A stretch of 41,397 nt of DNA from assembly GCF_001277345.1 (NCBI RefSeq), contig NZ_LIUT01000001.1, positions 3,214,589 to 3,255,985 on the forward strand, read 5' to 3'. The position numbers and the translations under genes were made by a program. This document shows, piece after piece, positions 16,069-25,700 of the stretch. The notes under the pieces are model-generated. The model did no database searches and was not told the DNA's origin. It worked only from the letters and a program-made list of their open reading frames with translations. The first letter of the stretch is position 1. The number at the start of each line of letters is the position of its first letter. This DNA is from Paenibacillus solani (lineage in GTDB: Bacteria; Bacillota; Bacilli; Paenibacillales; Paenibacillaceae).

Positions 16069-19000
16069 CTACTGGTTCGGAGTAGACTCCACCTTCAATG
16101 CCAGGTTCTGATACACTTTGTCGTCCAACTGGGCCCGAACCATGATTTGTTTGCCTGGTACAGCGTTTGACTCAGCGATCAGATTGCTGCCGGACAGGGT
16201 TATGCCGCTAAGGCTCAGGTCCACAGTCTCTCGGAGCGTGACGTCTTTGGTAAGAACGTAGCTCAGGGTCTGTGCAGGCATCGGGTTGTTGTACTGATCA
16301 TACACTGTGGCCTTAACGCTAAGAGTCTCGCCCGGCGCAATGGTCATCACAGGATTATCAAAGAAGATACGATGCGGCTTAGGTGCGTCACCGGAAATCT
16401 TGATGTGTTTGGTCTCTTGGATCTTGCCCCTGTTGCGCTTTGCTTCATTGACCGCGGTATCGCTGGCGACCGTAAGTTTGCCGCCGTAGTAGCCGCTTTG
16501 GTCGTTGGAATCGGCCAGATAGGCGGTTAGGAAGATATCCTGGTTCTTGGCGGCATCGGCCGCGACGGTCAGCAATCCGGTATCCGCATTCAGGGTAAGG
16601 CCAGTCATCCTGGTCGCACTGTAATTCGCGGGATAGGTCACTTTGGCCGCGCCAACCAGATCCACGCTTCCGCCGGTCAACGGCTTTGAGCCGCCGATAT
16701 CGTCGGAGAAGCGCCACTTGATAGACAGGTTCGGTTTGCCGGAGATATCGTAAGGGGTTCCGAACTGATCCAGCACAGTCGCGGACAGGTTTACGGTTGA
16801 GTCCTGCTTAAAGTAGTCCCACGATGTGTTGTAGCGACCTTCCACAGGGTTGCCTTCCGCATCCTGCAGGCCGTTAATCACAATAGAGGTGGGAACCGGA
16901 TCCTTCTTTTTGTAGATACGGAAGTAGTCAAACATGGCTTCCTTAGGCCAGTAGCCGTGATCGTGTCCGTATCCGTCGCCCTCACCGTTACGTCCCAGAT
17001 AGATACTGAGAATCGTCTGCATGCGGTAGTCGGCGGTGCGGCTGGAAACATAAACCAGATGACCGTCAATGTACATCTTAGTGCCGGTTTCGTCCCACTC
17101 AAAGCCGTATACGTGGAACTCCTGGTACGCATCGCGGCCACTGGTGTAACCGTCTTCGGTATGTTTAGTGTAATCATACCGTCCGTAAGGGCTTATCGCC
17201 GGGTTAGGCGTGGTGCTTACGTCAGAACCAGCCCACCAACGCCCGCTTGCAGGATTGGATGGTGATAAACGTGAGCCATTCTTGTGGATGACCGGCAGCC
17301 AGCGGTTGTATTCCCCGTTAGGGCTGTTTTTGTCCGCCGTGATCTCCAGAATGTCATACTCCACGCCCTGGTCAGTGGTATAGAAAACGTAGTTTCCCCA
17401 ATTGCCAGGCCCGAAGTCGTACATATTAGATGCCGTACCTGCCCCATGCCGAGTGCCAGTCGGCTCTGGACCTGACAAGGCCTGCGTCGGGTGCGAGTCG
17501 TCCTGTGCGCCGATCATCCACCAAGCGAAGTGCGCACCGTCACCAGTGCTAGGCAAACGCAGGCGGGTCTCAAAGTAACCGTATTTAGTAGTCACGAGGC
17601 CGTCAAAATCAGGTAGGTCCGGATCTAAGGCATCGCCGCGTCCGTCCTCCAGCAAGTGTTGGTGATGGCGGTCGCGAGAAGTGAGTGCAACGATGGGCTG
17701 GTCACCGCCGTCGTTGGTGCCGTTGAAGCCTTCGGAGAAGTCTGGCCGCTGTTCCTTAGCACCCAGTGCCAGATAACGGTTACCAATCTCGTCTTGAACG
17801 AACTCATATTGTGTTTCACTGTTGTCCTTGTTGATGGCCCAGCTCTGAAGATACTGCGGGACCCAGGCTGTGGCATCCAGCTCGGGCCCGTTAAAATCGT
17901 CGTTGAAGTACAGCTTCCAGTCGTTGGCGTTCTTACCTAGGGGGCCCTCCTCCGCATTGCGAGTCGGCCAATCCTTAATGCCCGCATTCTTGATGATTCG
18001 CACGTTACGCGTTACAGACACGGGTATCCCATCCACAGCTGCAGAAGCAGTAACAGCAATCGTCATCGAAGCTTCGGTATTCGGACGGACATACAGCATA
18101 CCGTCATCTCCAATGCTGATGCCAGAGATGTCGGTCTGTCCCTTCACACCAGCGGATACGCCTTCGTAGGAATAGGTGACTGCTGGGTCGTTCACCTGGG
18201 TGCCGGAGGCGTCAACTACCTTGACAGGGAATTTACGCCGCTGAAACAGCGAGTCAGGCACGATGATCGCGTACTTGTCATTGTCCAGATCAGGCGTGGT
18301 CATGTAGATCTGCGGCTCCGATGTTCCCTCGGTGAGCCGTACGCCATGGACGCCCATGTTTCCACTGGTATTGTTCAGCGAGAATTTGACGGTCAAAGGC
18401 TGTTCACCCGCGTCGCCCACATAAGCGAACGAAAACTTGGCAGCGTATCGCCCGCTGGTCTTGCTGATGGTGTCCATTTTGACCAAACTTTCGGTTTTGG
18501 TGTATACGTAGTTACCGCCGCCCTGCTTAGGCATGGTAGCGTTGATCGTGAGCGTCCGGGCATTTGTCGCCTGGAACGTGAGATACACATCCAGTGTCCG
18601 CTCGATACCCTCCGCAGACGGAGCGGTAAACTCAGCAGTCGTCGCCCCTGTACGTATTACGCTATAGCTGCTGCTATCCTCCGCCGGGCTTGTACCGTCA
18701 ACATAGGTCAGGCGGATATTTTTACGCTCCTCATTCTGTCCATGAACGCGAGTATTGCTTACCGTGCCGGCGAATTTCGCTGACAGCAAACCGGCGCCCT
18801 TCTTGCGGTTTTCTTTGGCACCCGTGCCATTGTTAGTAAAGCGCATCCAATCAAGGACGTTCGGGGCGCTCAGGTTGTCGTCAATCTGCGGTACGCCCGG
18901 AATGGCAGTGTTATTGGAAACGTCGGAGAATGGGGTTAGCCCGGCCACCGGGTTCCTTGGTTCTCCCGCGGAATGCTTTGAGAACAGGTAGTCATTGTAC

Positions 19001-20421
19001 TTCTTCGTTCCAGTTTGGGTATCCTTATTGTCCTTGATTCCCGGCTCAGCTGTGCCTTTCGCACGGTATTCCACTCCAATTTCCACATCCTTATCAGGCA
19101 TCACGAAGGTCGTCGTGCTAGCATTGGGATCAGCAAACGTGACGCCTGAGGTATTGTTGATAGTTGTCCAGTTTTTAAAGTCTTGGCCTTCAGGTGGCGC
19201 TTCAGTCTTAAGCATAATCGTGCTGCCCGCATGTACACTGATGCTCTCGCCTTTGTTGGACCCTCCGACCTCCTTCGCGGTGCCGCCAGTCACCGTTACA
19301 GTTCTCTTCGCCATGTCCTTATATGTAGCGGTGAGGGTCACGGGATGGTTAGGCATGGTGAACAGGGTCATGGCGCTGCTCGGATTGTCAATCAGCGAAG
19401 CATCCTCACCTATCCACGCATCAAACACCTTGCCGACTGGCGCATCTCCAGCGGTCAGCTTAATGGTTTTGCCTGACAGGAACTCGCTAGTGTCACCTGG
19501 CTTGCTGAACGGTTTGTCATATACCGCCGTACCACCGGACACGTCAACAGGGTTCGTAGTTCCGTCAAGGATACTCGCAGCAACAGGGCGAATACCGCTC
19601 CAGTCCGTATTGTCGCCAGCAGCCAAAGTAAATGTAACCACCAGCGGATATTCATTTTCATCACCCGTGTAGGTGAAAACATATTTAAGCCCCGTAAGAC
19701 TATTTTTACTGGCAGTGGTGTCTTCTACTCTTCTATCAAAAGCAGGGACCGAAGCTACAGAAACGCCATTCATCGTTGCGGTAGCGGTTACATTTTGTCC
19801 GCCATTCACGGCTAGATAAATCTCCAGTGTACGGGGCGAACCGTTCGAAGATGGCGCAATGAATGTGGCGGTTGCGTTGGTCCCGGTAAAGGCAGCATGC
19901 GCCCTGCGCATATTGACGTTCTCGGTTGAGTTTACCTCCACGCCATCAGACAATATGATCCCATCCGTGTATTTGGGGCCGAACAGCCCTAAATCGGCAT
20001 AGTTTCCGCCATTTTTTGCGGAGCCGTCAGCTCCGCTGATCTCCAAGCGGTCACCTTCTACTTCTCTCTTGACGTGCTTCACTTGGCCTGCAGCGCCGGT
20101 CAAATTTTCTCCGGAATTGGCGCCGTCCCTACTGACATAATGAACCCAGTCAAGAACGTTCGGCCTGGTGAAGTCCGCCAAGCCAGGTGACTCGTCCAAT
20201 AGCACGTGGAACTCGGGTTTATTAGCCACGTTATGACCGGTTCCTATCGCTTTTTTTAGTTCCTCTGCCGTTGCATTGGTGTAAACATCCCTGCCGACAT
20301 ACAGAGCCTTGCCGGAATCCGGCGCTGCCTGCGCGCGTGGTGGTGCGAAAGGAAAACTGGTGACCGCCAACAGAATACCGAGGGTAAGGGATAAACCTTT
20401 ACGTGCGAGTTTCAATTTCAC
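16069..20421 (-). CDS. Large secreted multidomain GH16 glycoside hydrolase
   Basis: 1450 residues, with a Sec signal peptide (basic start, LTLGILLAVTSFPFA, cleavage after RAQA near 32). Order: module A (about 75-290, starting RPNVLDWVHY), two divergent InlB B-repeats (about 294-368 and 372-453, e.g. FDAWIGED, FTMPNHPVTLTATY), module B (about 518-700, APNVLDWMRF), an Ig-like domain (to 810), the GH16 domain (about 835-1160) and two Ig-like C-terminal domains. The GH16 active site is EYDILE at 1021-1026, fitting the ExDxxE pattern (nucleophile E1021, acid/base E1026). GH16 enzymes cut beta-1,3 or beta-1,4 links of glucans or galactans; the specificity is not visible. GTG start with GGAGGAG. There is no LPXTG anchor or SLH domain, so it is probably free. 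Confidence 0.9.
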   Translation of the reverse strand: MKLKLARKGLSLTLGILLAVTSFPFAPPRAQAAPDSGKALYVGRDVYTNATAEELKKAIGTGHNVANKPEFHVLLDESPGLADFTRPNVLDWVHYVSRDGANSGENLTGAAGQVKHVKREVEGDRLEISGADGSAKNGGNYADLGLFGPKYTDGIILSDGVEVNSTENVNMRRAHAAFTGTNATATFIAPSSNGSPRTLEIYLAVNGGQNVTATATMNGVSVASVPAFDRRVEDTTASKNSLTGLKYVFTYTGDENEYPLVVTFTLAAGDNTDWSGIRPVAASILDGTTNPVDVSGGTAVYDKPFSKPGDTSEFLSGKTIKLTAGDAPVGKVFDAWIGEDASLIDNPSSAMTLFTMPNHPVTLTATYKDMAKRTVTVTGGTAKEVGGSNKGESISVHAGSTIMLKTEAPPEGQDFKNWTTINNTSGVTFADPNASTTTFVMPDKDVEIGVEYRAKGTAEPGIKDNKDTQTGTKKYNDYLFSKHSAGEPRNPVAGLTPFSDVSNNTAIPGVPQIDDNLSAPNVLDWMRFTNNGTGAKENRKKGAGLLSAKFAGTVSNTRVHGQNEERKNIRLTYVDGTSPAEDSSSYSVIRTGATTAEFTAPSAEGIERTLDVYLTFQATNARTLTINATMPKQGGGNYVYTKTESLVKMDTISKTSGRYAAKFSFAYVGDAGEQPLTVKFSLNNTSGNMGVHGVRLTEGTSEPQIYMTTPDLDNDKYAIIVPDSLFQRRKFPVKVVDASGTQVNDPAVTYSYEGVSAGVKGQTDISGISIGDDGMLYVRPNTEASMTIAVTASAAVDGIPVSVTRNVRIIKNAGIKDWPTRNAEEGPLGKNANDWKLYFNDDFNGPELDATAWVPQYLQSWAINKDNSETQYEFVQDEIGNRYLALGAKEQRPDFSEGFNGTNDGGDQPIVALTSRDRHHQHLLEDGRGDALDPDLPDFDGLVTTKYGYFETRLRLPSTGDGAHFAWWMIGAQDDSHPTQALSGPEPTGTRHGAGTASNMYDFGPGNWGNYVFYTTDQGVEYDILEITADKNSPNGEYNRWLPVIHKNGSRLSPSNPASGRWWAGSDVSTTPNPAISPYGRYDYTKHTEDGYTSGRDAYQEFHVYGFEWDETGTKMYIDGHLVYVSSRTADYRMQTILSIYLGRNGEGDGYGHDHGYWPKEAMFDYFRIYKKKDPVPTSIVINGLQDAEGNPVEGRYNTSWDYFKQDSTVNLSATVLDQFGTPYDISGKPNLSIKWRFSDDIGGSKPLTGGSVDLVGAAKVTYPANYSATRMTGLTLNADTGLLTVAADAAKNQDIFLTAYLADSNDQSGYYGGKLTVASDTAVNEAKRNRGKIQETKHIKISGDAPKPHRIFFDNPVMTIAPGETLSVKATVYDQYNNPMPAQTLSYVLTKDVTLRETVDLSLSGITLSGSNLIAESNAVPGKQIMVRAQLDDKVYQNLALKVESTPNQ

Positions 20422-20634
20422 ATGTACTCCTCCTTAATAACTTGATGTTATCCTGTTATTCCTGTTGTTCGATTTGAACCACATATCAACCGGCCGTTCC
20501 ACCCGGGCGAAATACACAGAGCCCCAAAGGCAGTCCTACCAAAACGGACTAAGAGAAATACATTAGAAACATGATCCACTGAACCAGAGCTCCTGTTCTA
20601 ACAGCGGAATTCTCATCAGCGGAACATTCATCGT

Positions 20635-21912
20635 TCAACTCACCACTTCATGTTGGAATACACTTTGGGCAAACTCTTTCAGATCAATAATCTTACCTTC
20701 AATACGGGATTGCTCCGCTGCAAATGCCATAAGGTGACTTTGGACGGAATGATGAGCTGAAGTAAGGCCCTGAGTCTTTCCATCCGCTCGAACCAGCCTT
20801 ATGAAGTCTTTAATTAATCCAAAATCTCCGCCACCGTGGCCAACGTGGCCTCCCATATCCTCAAAAGAGATTCTCTCTACCTTACCGCTGCCGAAATGAA
20901 GAATCTCAATTTCATTTTTCTCCATAGCACCACGAATTTCGCCTGTCGTGCCCATAAGCTTGATTGTGCGGCTTACTTCTTTAGTAAATGCACTCATCGT
21001 AAATGCTATCGTTACGGAATTAGCGAATTCCAGATTTACTACCTGGTGATCAACGACATCATTATCACAATGATAGACACATCTTCCATATGGACCCTCT
21101 TGCAGAGCCTTCAAACGAGCTTCGTAACTTGGATCATCACTAATTGCCGAAGTAGGCCAATCTGTATTTTCTGTTAGATATATATTGGGAGCATAATAGA
21201 GACATTGATCTGCAACCGGACATCCATCAGTGCAGCGTAGAGGTGCTCCCTCCGGCGCCTCGCTTGATTTGAAATGAGATAGTGAACCGAAGGAGGAAAC
21301 GCGTTCACATTCCGAATCGGCTAACCAAGAGAGAATATCCAGGTCATGACAGGACTTGGCGAGGATCATTGGACTGGATTCATCCTTCCTCCGCCAGTTC
21401 CCTCTTACAAAGCTGTGGGCTTGATGCCAGTAACCCACATTCTCATTATGTTGAATGGACATTAATTGCCCGATGGCCCCGCGATCCAGCAGTTCTTTAA
21501 TTGTAGTAAAGAAATTGGTGTATCTTAGTACGTGGCAGATCGAAAAGACGCGATTGGCTTCTTTAGCCATTTGTCCCATGAGTACGCATTCTTTGGCATC
21601 AGGGGACATGGGTTTCTCTAGTAGCACATGATAACCCGCTTCCAGCGCCTTCATGGTCGGTTCGTAATGCTGATTATCCTGCGTGCAGATGAATACGGCG
21701 TCCGCTACCTTAGGTGAGGCAAAAAAATCATCCCAACTAGCGAAACACGCCTCTTCCCCTAGCTCATGTCTTTCTTTGAATTTATTCCGTCGTTCCAGGT
21801 TCGGCTCCGCAACCGCTACAACTTGAAGTTCATTGGGATGCTGAATCGCATACTCTGAATAATTAATGCCCCGCAGACCCGCTCCAATTAATGCAACCGT
21901 AACTTTCTTCAT
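20635..21912 (-). CDS. Gfo/Idh/MocA-family oxidoreductase
   Basis: 425 residues. The Rossmann motif is VALIGAGLRGINYSEYA at the N-terminus, then VAEPNLERR, and LLEKPMSPDAKEC carries the EKP lysine of the family. The C-terminal half forms the alpha/beta domain with DLDILSWL. Such NAD(P)-dependent enzymes oxidise or reduce sugars and inositols. Four cysteines in TDGCPVADQCLYYAPN and nearby suggest a small metal site in the insert. Start ATG 21912 has GGAGGG upstream. It follows the permease gene after 49 bases and is probably cotranscribed with the transporter. Not exported: it acts in the cytoplasm. Confidence 0.9.
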   Translation of the reverse strand: MKKVTVALIGAGLRGINYSEYAIQHPNELQVVAVAEPNLERRNKFKERHELGEEACFASWDDFFASPKVADAVFICTQDNQHYEPTMKALEAGYHVLLEKPMSPDAKECVLMGQMAKEANRVFSICHVLRYTNFFTTIKELLDRGAIGQLMSIQHNENVGYWHQAHSFVRGNWRRKDESSPMILAKSCHDLDILSWLADSECERVSSFGSLSHFKSSEAPEGAPLRCTDGCPVADQCLYYAPNIYLTENTDWPTSAISDDPSYEARLKALQEGPYGRCVYHCDNDVVDHQVVNLEFANSVTIAFTMSAFTKEVSRTIKLMGTTGEIRGAMEKNEIEILHFGSGKVERISFEDMGGHVGHGGGDFGLIKDFIRLVRADGKTQGLTSAHHSVQSHLMAFAAEQSRIEGKIIDLKEFAQSVFQHEVVS

Positions 21913-21961
21913 CTCACTCTGCCCTCCGTACATGCTTGTTTTTGATGGAAGAATCTTCGTT

Positions 21962-22852
21962 CTACTCTTTTACACTTCCAACTGTCATCCCTTTAACAAA
22001 ATACTTTTGCAAGAACGGGTATACGACCATAATAGGCAATGCCCCCATAAAGATCTGCGCCATACGAATCGTTTTCTCACTCAGGTTCTCCATAACCTTG
22101 AGCTGCTCCACGGACATCGATGACATCTGAGCATTCAGAGACATAATTAATGTAGAAAGATAGGTCTGGAGCGGATATTTATCCGGTGAGTTCAAATACA
22201 GAATCCCGTCAAACCAGGCGTTCCAGTGACCAACAATGGTAAACAAGCCAATCGTTGCGATGGAAGGAAGGGATATCGGCAAGTAGATTTGCCAGAGTAC
22301 TCTCCAATGTCCTGCACCATCGATGGTTGCCGCTTCGTCCAGTTCTTTCGGAATGCTTCTGAAGAAATTAAGCATTAATACCATATTCCATACATTTAAT
22401 GCACCAGGTAAAATCAGCGCCCAAATCGAATCCAGCAAACCTGTGTCCTTTACGATGATATAAGTAGGGATTAGACCTCCACCGAAAAACATCGTAACTG
22501 CAAAGATCCATACATATACCGTTCTGAATCTAAACTGATCGTTCGATTTGGAAAGCGGGAATGCTGTAATAAAAATTAACAGCATATTGACTGCTGAGCC
22601 CAGCACTACCCGTTCGACCGATACAACCAAGGAACGGAAGAACTCAACCTTCTCCCCCAAATATACATAAGCATCCCAAGTAAAATCGACGGGCCACAGC
22701 TTAACTTCTCCAGCCATCGCAGCCGTATTGGAGCTAAGCGAAATGGATAGCAAATGAACAAACGGGATGATGCCAAGCAAAGTAATGGAAGTTAGGAATA
22801 GCACATTAAATACGATAAATAGCTTTCTGCTGAGTGATTGTTTGTGTAACAC
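21962..22852 (-). CDS. Sugar ABC transporter permease, LplC type
   Basis: 296 residues with six predicted membrane helices. The EAA loop is DEAATIDGAGHWRVLWQIYLP, which contacts the ATPase. It ends in KYFVKGMTVGSVKE, the typical C-terminus of LplC/AraQ-like permeases. The start is GTG with GGAGGCGGAG. It lies 11 bases after the partner permease gene, so the two are cotranscribed. No ATPase gene is present in the window; in Bacillus and Paenibacillus a shared MsmX-type ATPase commonly serves such systems, which I infer here. Confidence 0.92.
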   Translation of the reverse strand: MLHKQSLSRKLFIVFNVLFLTSITLLGIIPFVHLLSISLSSNTAAMAGEVKLWPVDFTWDAYVYLGEKVEFFRSLVVSVERVVLGSAVNMLLIFITAFPLSKSNDQFRFRTVYVWIFAVTMFFGGGLIPTYIIVKDTGLLDSIWALILPGALNVWNMVLMLNFFRSIPKELDEAATIDGAGHWRVLWQIYLPISLPSIATIGLFTIVGHWNAWFDGILYLNSPDKYPLQTYLSTLIMSLNAQMSSMSVEQLKVMENLSEKTIRMAQIFMGALPIMVVYPFLQKYFVKGMTVGSVKE

Positions 22853-22863
22853 ATCTCCGCCTC

Positions 22864-23754
22864 CTAGAAAATGCGGTAATTGTTGAATTTATAAGCAGCG
22901 TAATAGGTTACCGATACCATGAATAATGAAATGACAGATTTAAATAGCCCTACTGCCGCGGCCGGACCAAATTGTTGGCTAAACATGCCTAACCGATAGA
23001 CAAAAGTATCGATAATGTCCGCGCCTTCATACACAGTCGGGTTATACATCATAAGGATCTGCTCAAATCCAGCGTTAAGTATCCCGCCCAGACCTAATAC
23101 GGCTAGCAAAATAATGATCGGTGATATACCCGGAAGCGTGATATGAAGCATTTGCTTCCATTTTCCTGCCCCATCAACTTCCGCTGCTTCGTACAGCGTT
23201 GCGTTAATTCCAGTAATCGCAGCAAGCATGATGATCATGTTATAACCCATACCTTTCCAAACATCCGACCCGATAATAATGCCTCTGAACCAGCTATTAT
23301 CAAGCATGAACATGATCGGTTCGAACCCCATCGAGGCGATCAAGCCGTTGATCGGTCCGCTTAGAGAGAATAATTCGATGATAACACCCCCAAGTACGGT
23401 CCAGGAAAGGAAGAACGGAAGGAAAATAGCCGATTGAATAAAGCCCGCAAACCACTTCTTGGTAAGCTCGTTTAGCAATAAGGCCAGGATGAGGGGAACT
23501 AGTAGTGACAACACCATTTTGGAAATGGCGATGATAAGCGTATTCCATAGAACTTGTTTGAAATCCGGCAAGTGAAACACATAATTAAAGTTATCCCATC
23601 CGACAAAATCGGATTTAAAAAATCCCGATAACGGTTCAAATTGTTGAAATGCCATTACGAGTCCAACCATGGGGCCGTACGCATAAATCAAGGTTACGAT
23701 CACGCCCGGTATTAACATGATGTGAAGCGGCATTTCCTTTTTCAGCGATTTCAT
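22864..23754 (-). CDS. Sugar ABC transporter permease, LplB type
   Basis: 296 residues, six membrane helices. The N-terminal LIPGVIVTLIYAYGPMVG and the EAA loop EAAEVDGAGKWKQMLHITLP are typical of LplB. It ends YAAYKFNNYRIF, the usual terminus of the group. With the LplC-type protein it would form the transmembrane pore for an oligosaccharide. GAGGAGGG precedes the ATG. It follows the solute-binding protein gene by about 90 bases. The substrate is not visible. Confidence 0.92.
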   Translation of the reverse strand: MKSLKKEMPLHIMLIPGVIVTLIYAYGPMVGLVMAFQQFEPLSGFFKSDFVGWDNFNYVFHLPDFKQVLWNTLIIAISKMVLSLLVPLILALLLNELTKKWFAGFIQSAIFLPFFLSWTVLGGVIIELFSLSGPINGLIASMGFEPIMFMLDNSWFRGIIIGSDVWKGMGYNMIIMLAAITGINATLYEAAEVDGAGKWKQMLHITLPGISPIIILLAVLGLGGILNAGFEQILMMYNPTVYEGADIIDTFVYRLGMFSQQFGPAAAVGLFKSVISLFMVSVTYYAAYKFNNYRIF

Positions 23755-23845
23755 GGGTGACCCTCCTCGTGAGCTTACTCATTTAAAAATGGGAGGTGCG
23801 TCGACTGCAATCGACTCACCTCGCCCACTTAACTGTTCCTATGAA

Positions 23846-25576
23846 TTATTTCTCAGCTTCAGTGTTGTACCATTCATTTACCTCATCGATAATTTGTTTT
23901 CCGCCGAGCGCATTCCAGCTATCCACGAACTTATCAAATTCATCTAATGAAGCACCCATGATAATCTTGGTGAAAGACTCCTGCATCAACTTGTCTAACT
24001 GGCCGCCTTTTTCAACGATGGTTGGTGTCGGAAGACCATAGTATTCGTTATACACAAACTGGTCGGTTTCTTTGATTTTCTTCGTTAATCCCCAGCCGCC
24101 GTCTTTTGCAGCACGGCTGTAGTAAAGACCCCAGTTAATGCCTTTGGTAGCGTTGGATGTGTCATTCGCCAGATAGTCCTGTGTAGCTTTAAACGTGTCT
24201 GCAACGGTCTTGTAGTTGGCATCATTTATATCGATTTCAGTTTGGTTAGCATCAAGCGCTTTGTTTACTTCCATGTAAATGGTATCAATATCAACCGGGT
24301 TAGCGATCCTTGGGTTAAACCAGTTGTATACATAACCTTCCTCAGCTCGGTTTTTGTCCTTAAATTCCTTTTTACCGACTTCGATGTAGAAATTAAGCAT
24401 CTTGACGGCAGCTTCCGGATTCTTCGCTTTTTTGTTTACAACGAAGATTTTGTTGCTGCGGATTTTTGGAACGAGCGATTTTGCCGGTCCATCCACCCCC
24501 GGAAGCTGAATGGCGATCCAGTCGGCTTTCGGATCCTTATCAACGCTAGAGTTAAGCGGCCAGTTCGGATACCACCATTCTCCGTAAGAAATGCCCACCT
24601 TACCTGAAATCAGGTCCTCAACCGCTTTATTCTCATCTTTAAGGGCGAACTCCTTATCGATGATTCCGTCTTTATACCATTGCTGCAGCTTCCCAAGCCC
24701 TGTCTTCACTTCTGGCTGGATTAATCCCGGGATGAGCTTGCCGTCACTGCCTTTGATCCAGGCAGATTGATTATCGCCGACAGATGGGTACGCTCCGAAG
24801 CCATTGAAGAAACCTCTCACATCAAATCCCCAGAAGAATAAATTCTTTTGCAGGGCTAGGCCGTAAGTGTCATTCTTACCGTTCTGATCGGGGTCATTAT
24901 TTGTAAACGCCAGTGCAACTTTCTCAAGCTCATCCATGGTCTTCGGTGCTTCTAACCCCAAATTCTTCAGCCAATCCTGGCGAATCCATAGAATTTGCGT
25001 GGACAGGAACGGGTCTTCAAATGCAGGTATTCCCAACTGCTTACCATCCTCGCTAAACCTTTTCATGGCGAATCCGCCGTCAGATTCCATGTAACTCTTG
25101 AGATCTGGAGATGCATAAATTGCGTATGCTTCCGTCAAATCAGCCAGCATGCCTTGCTTTTTAAGCTTTTCATAGTTTTTCTGATCGACCTCTATCACAT
25201 CAGGCAAATCTCCGGATGCCATCGCCAGTGAAAATTTTTGTTCATACTGGGCTGAAGGCACCGTCCATTTGTATTTCACCTCAATGTTCATCATCTCTTT
25301 GAGATCTCTCAGATAAGCATTCTGATCCGGCGTAATACCGCTCGGTGTTCTTGGATCCTCCGGCGGGTTATATCCAAGTACTTCTGTGACAACAACGGTT
25401 TCCGGGTACTTCCCTAGCGGATCTGGCGCTGTTTCTCCTGCAGCCGAATTGTTTTCGGTGTTTCCCTTCGGTGCGGATGGGGCGCCGGCTTCCTTTGCCG
25501 GACCTCCACAGGCAGATAATAATGACATAATCATGGTTACTGCCAGCATCATTTTCCACGGTCTGATTTTACGCAT
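23846..25576 (-). CDS. Sugar ABC transporter solute-binding lipoprotein
   Basis: 576 residues. The signal ends in the lipobox LSAC with C23, followed by a Gly/Ala/Glu-rich linker. The protein is of the large LplA/extracellular solute-binding family 1 type, with KFSLAMASGDLPDVIEVDQK near the start of the first lobe. It would sit on the outer face of the membrane and capture oligosaccharides released by the GH16 protein. Ribosome-binding site GGGGAG precedes the ATG. It is preceded by a promoter at 25637-25665 that overlaps an operator-like sequence, and is followed by two permeases and the oxidoreductase gene. Confidence 0.93.
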   Translation of the reverse strand: MRKIRPWKMMLAVTMIMSLLSACGGPAKEAGAPSAPKGNTENNSAAGETAPDPLGKYPETVVVTEVLGYNPPEDPRTPSGITPDQNAYLRDLKEMMNIEVKYKWTVPSAQYEQKFSLAMASGDLPDVIEVDQKNYEKLKKQGMLADLTEAYAIYASPDLKSYMESDGGFAMKRFSEDGKQLGIPAFEDPFLSTQILWIRQDWLKNLGLEAPKTMDELEKVALAFTNNDPDQNGKNDTYGLALQKNLFFWGFDVRGFFNGFGAYPSVGDNQSAWIKGSDGKLIPGLIQPEVKTGLGKLQQWYKDGIIDKEFALKDENKAVEDLISGKVGISYGEWWYPNWPLNSSVDKDPKADWIAIQLPGVDGPAKSLVPKIRSNKIFVVNKKAKNPEAAVKMLNFYIEVGKKEFKDKNRAEEGYVYNWFNPRIANPVDIDTIYMEVNKALDANQTEIDINDANYKTVADTFKATQDYLANDTSNATKGINWGLYYSRAAKDGGWGLTKKIKETDQFVYNEYYGLPTPTIVEKGGQLDKLMQESFTKIIMGASLDEFDKFVDSWNALGGKQIIDEVNEWYNTEAEK

Positions 25577-25636
25577 CTAAACGCTCTCCCCTTCTATGAG
25601 CTGTAATTCAAGGCCAATTCGGTGTACCTGGCTTTA

Positions 25637-25665
25637 ATTCTAGTTCGATAAGAATGCGCTTTAAA
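25637..25665 (-). promoter_or_regulatory. Promoter with operator-like sequence before the transporter genes
   Basis: On the minus strand TTTAAA (25660-25665), a 17-base spacer and TAGAAT (25637-25642) sit about 60 bases before the solute-binding-protein start. The -35 box runs into GCGCATTC, giving TTTAAAGCGCATTCTT. The same arrangement occurs at 31814-31842. The motif resembles a LacI-family/cre-type site with one mismatch, so sugar-responsive repression or response-regulator control is plausible. Confidence 0.55.
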
Positions 25666-25700
25666 TTTTGTTTTTTTTACATTACTTTCACTTTATTTAC

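Noticed and set aside
18995..19672. Long open frame on the plus strand
   Set aside because: It lies inside the GH16 gene, whose signal peptide, domains and active site are clear. The plus-strand product has no ribosome-binding site and no recognisable domain; such shadows are usual in GC-richer genes.
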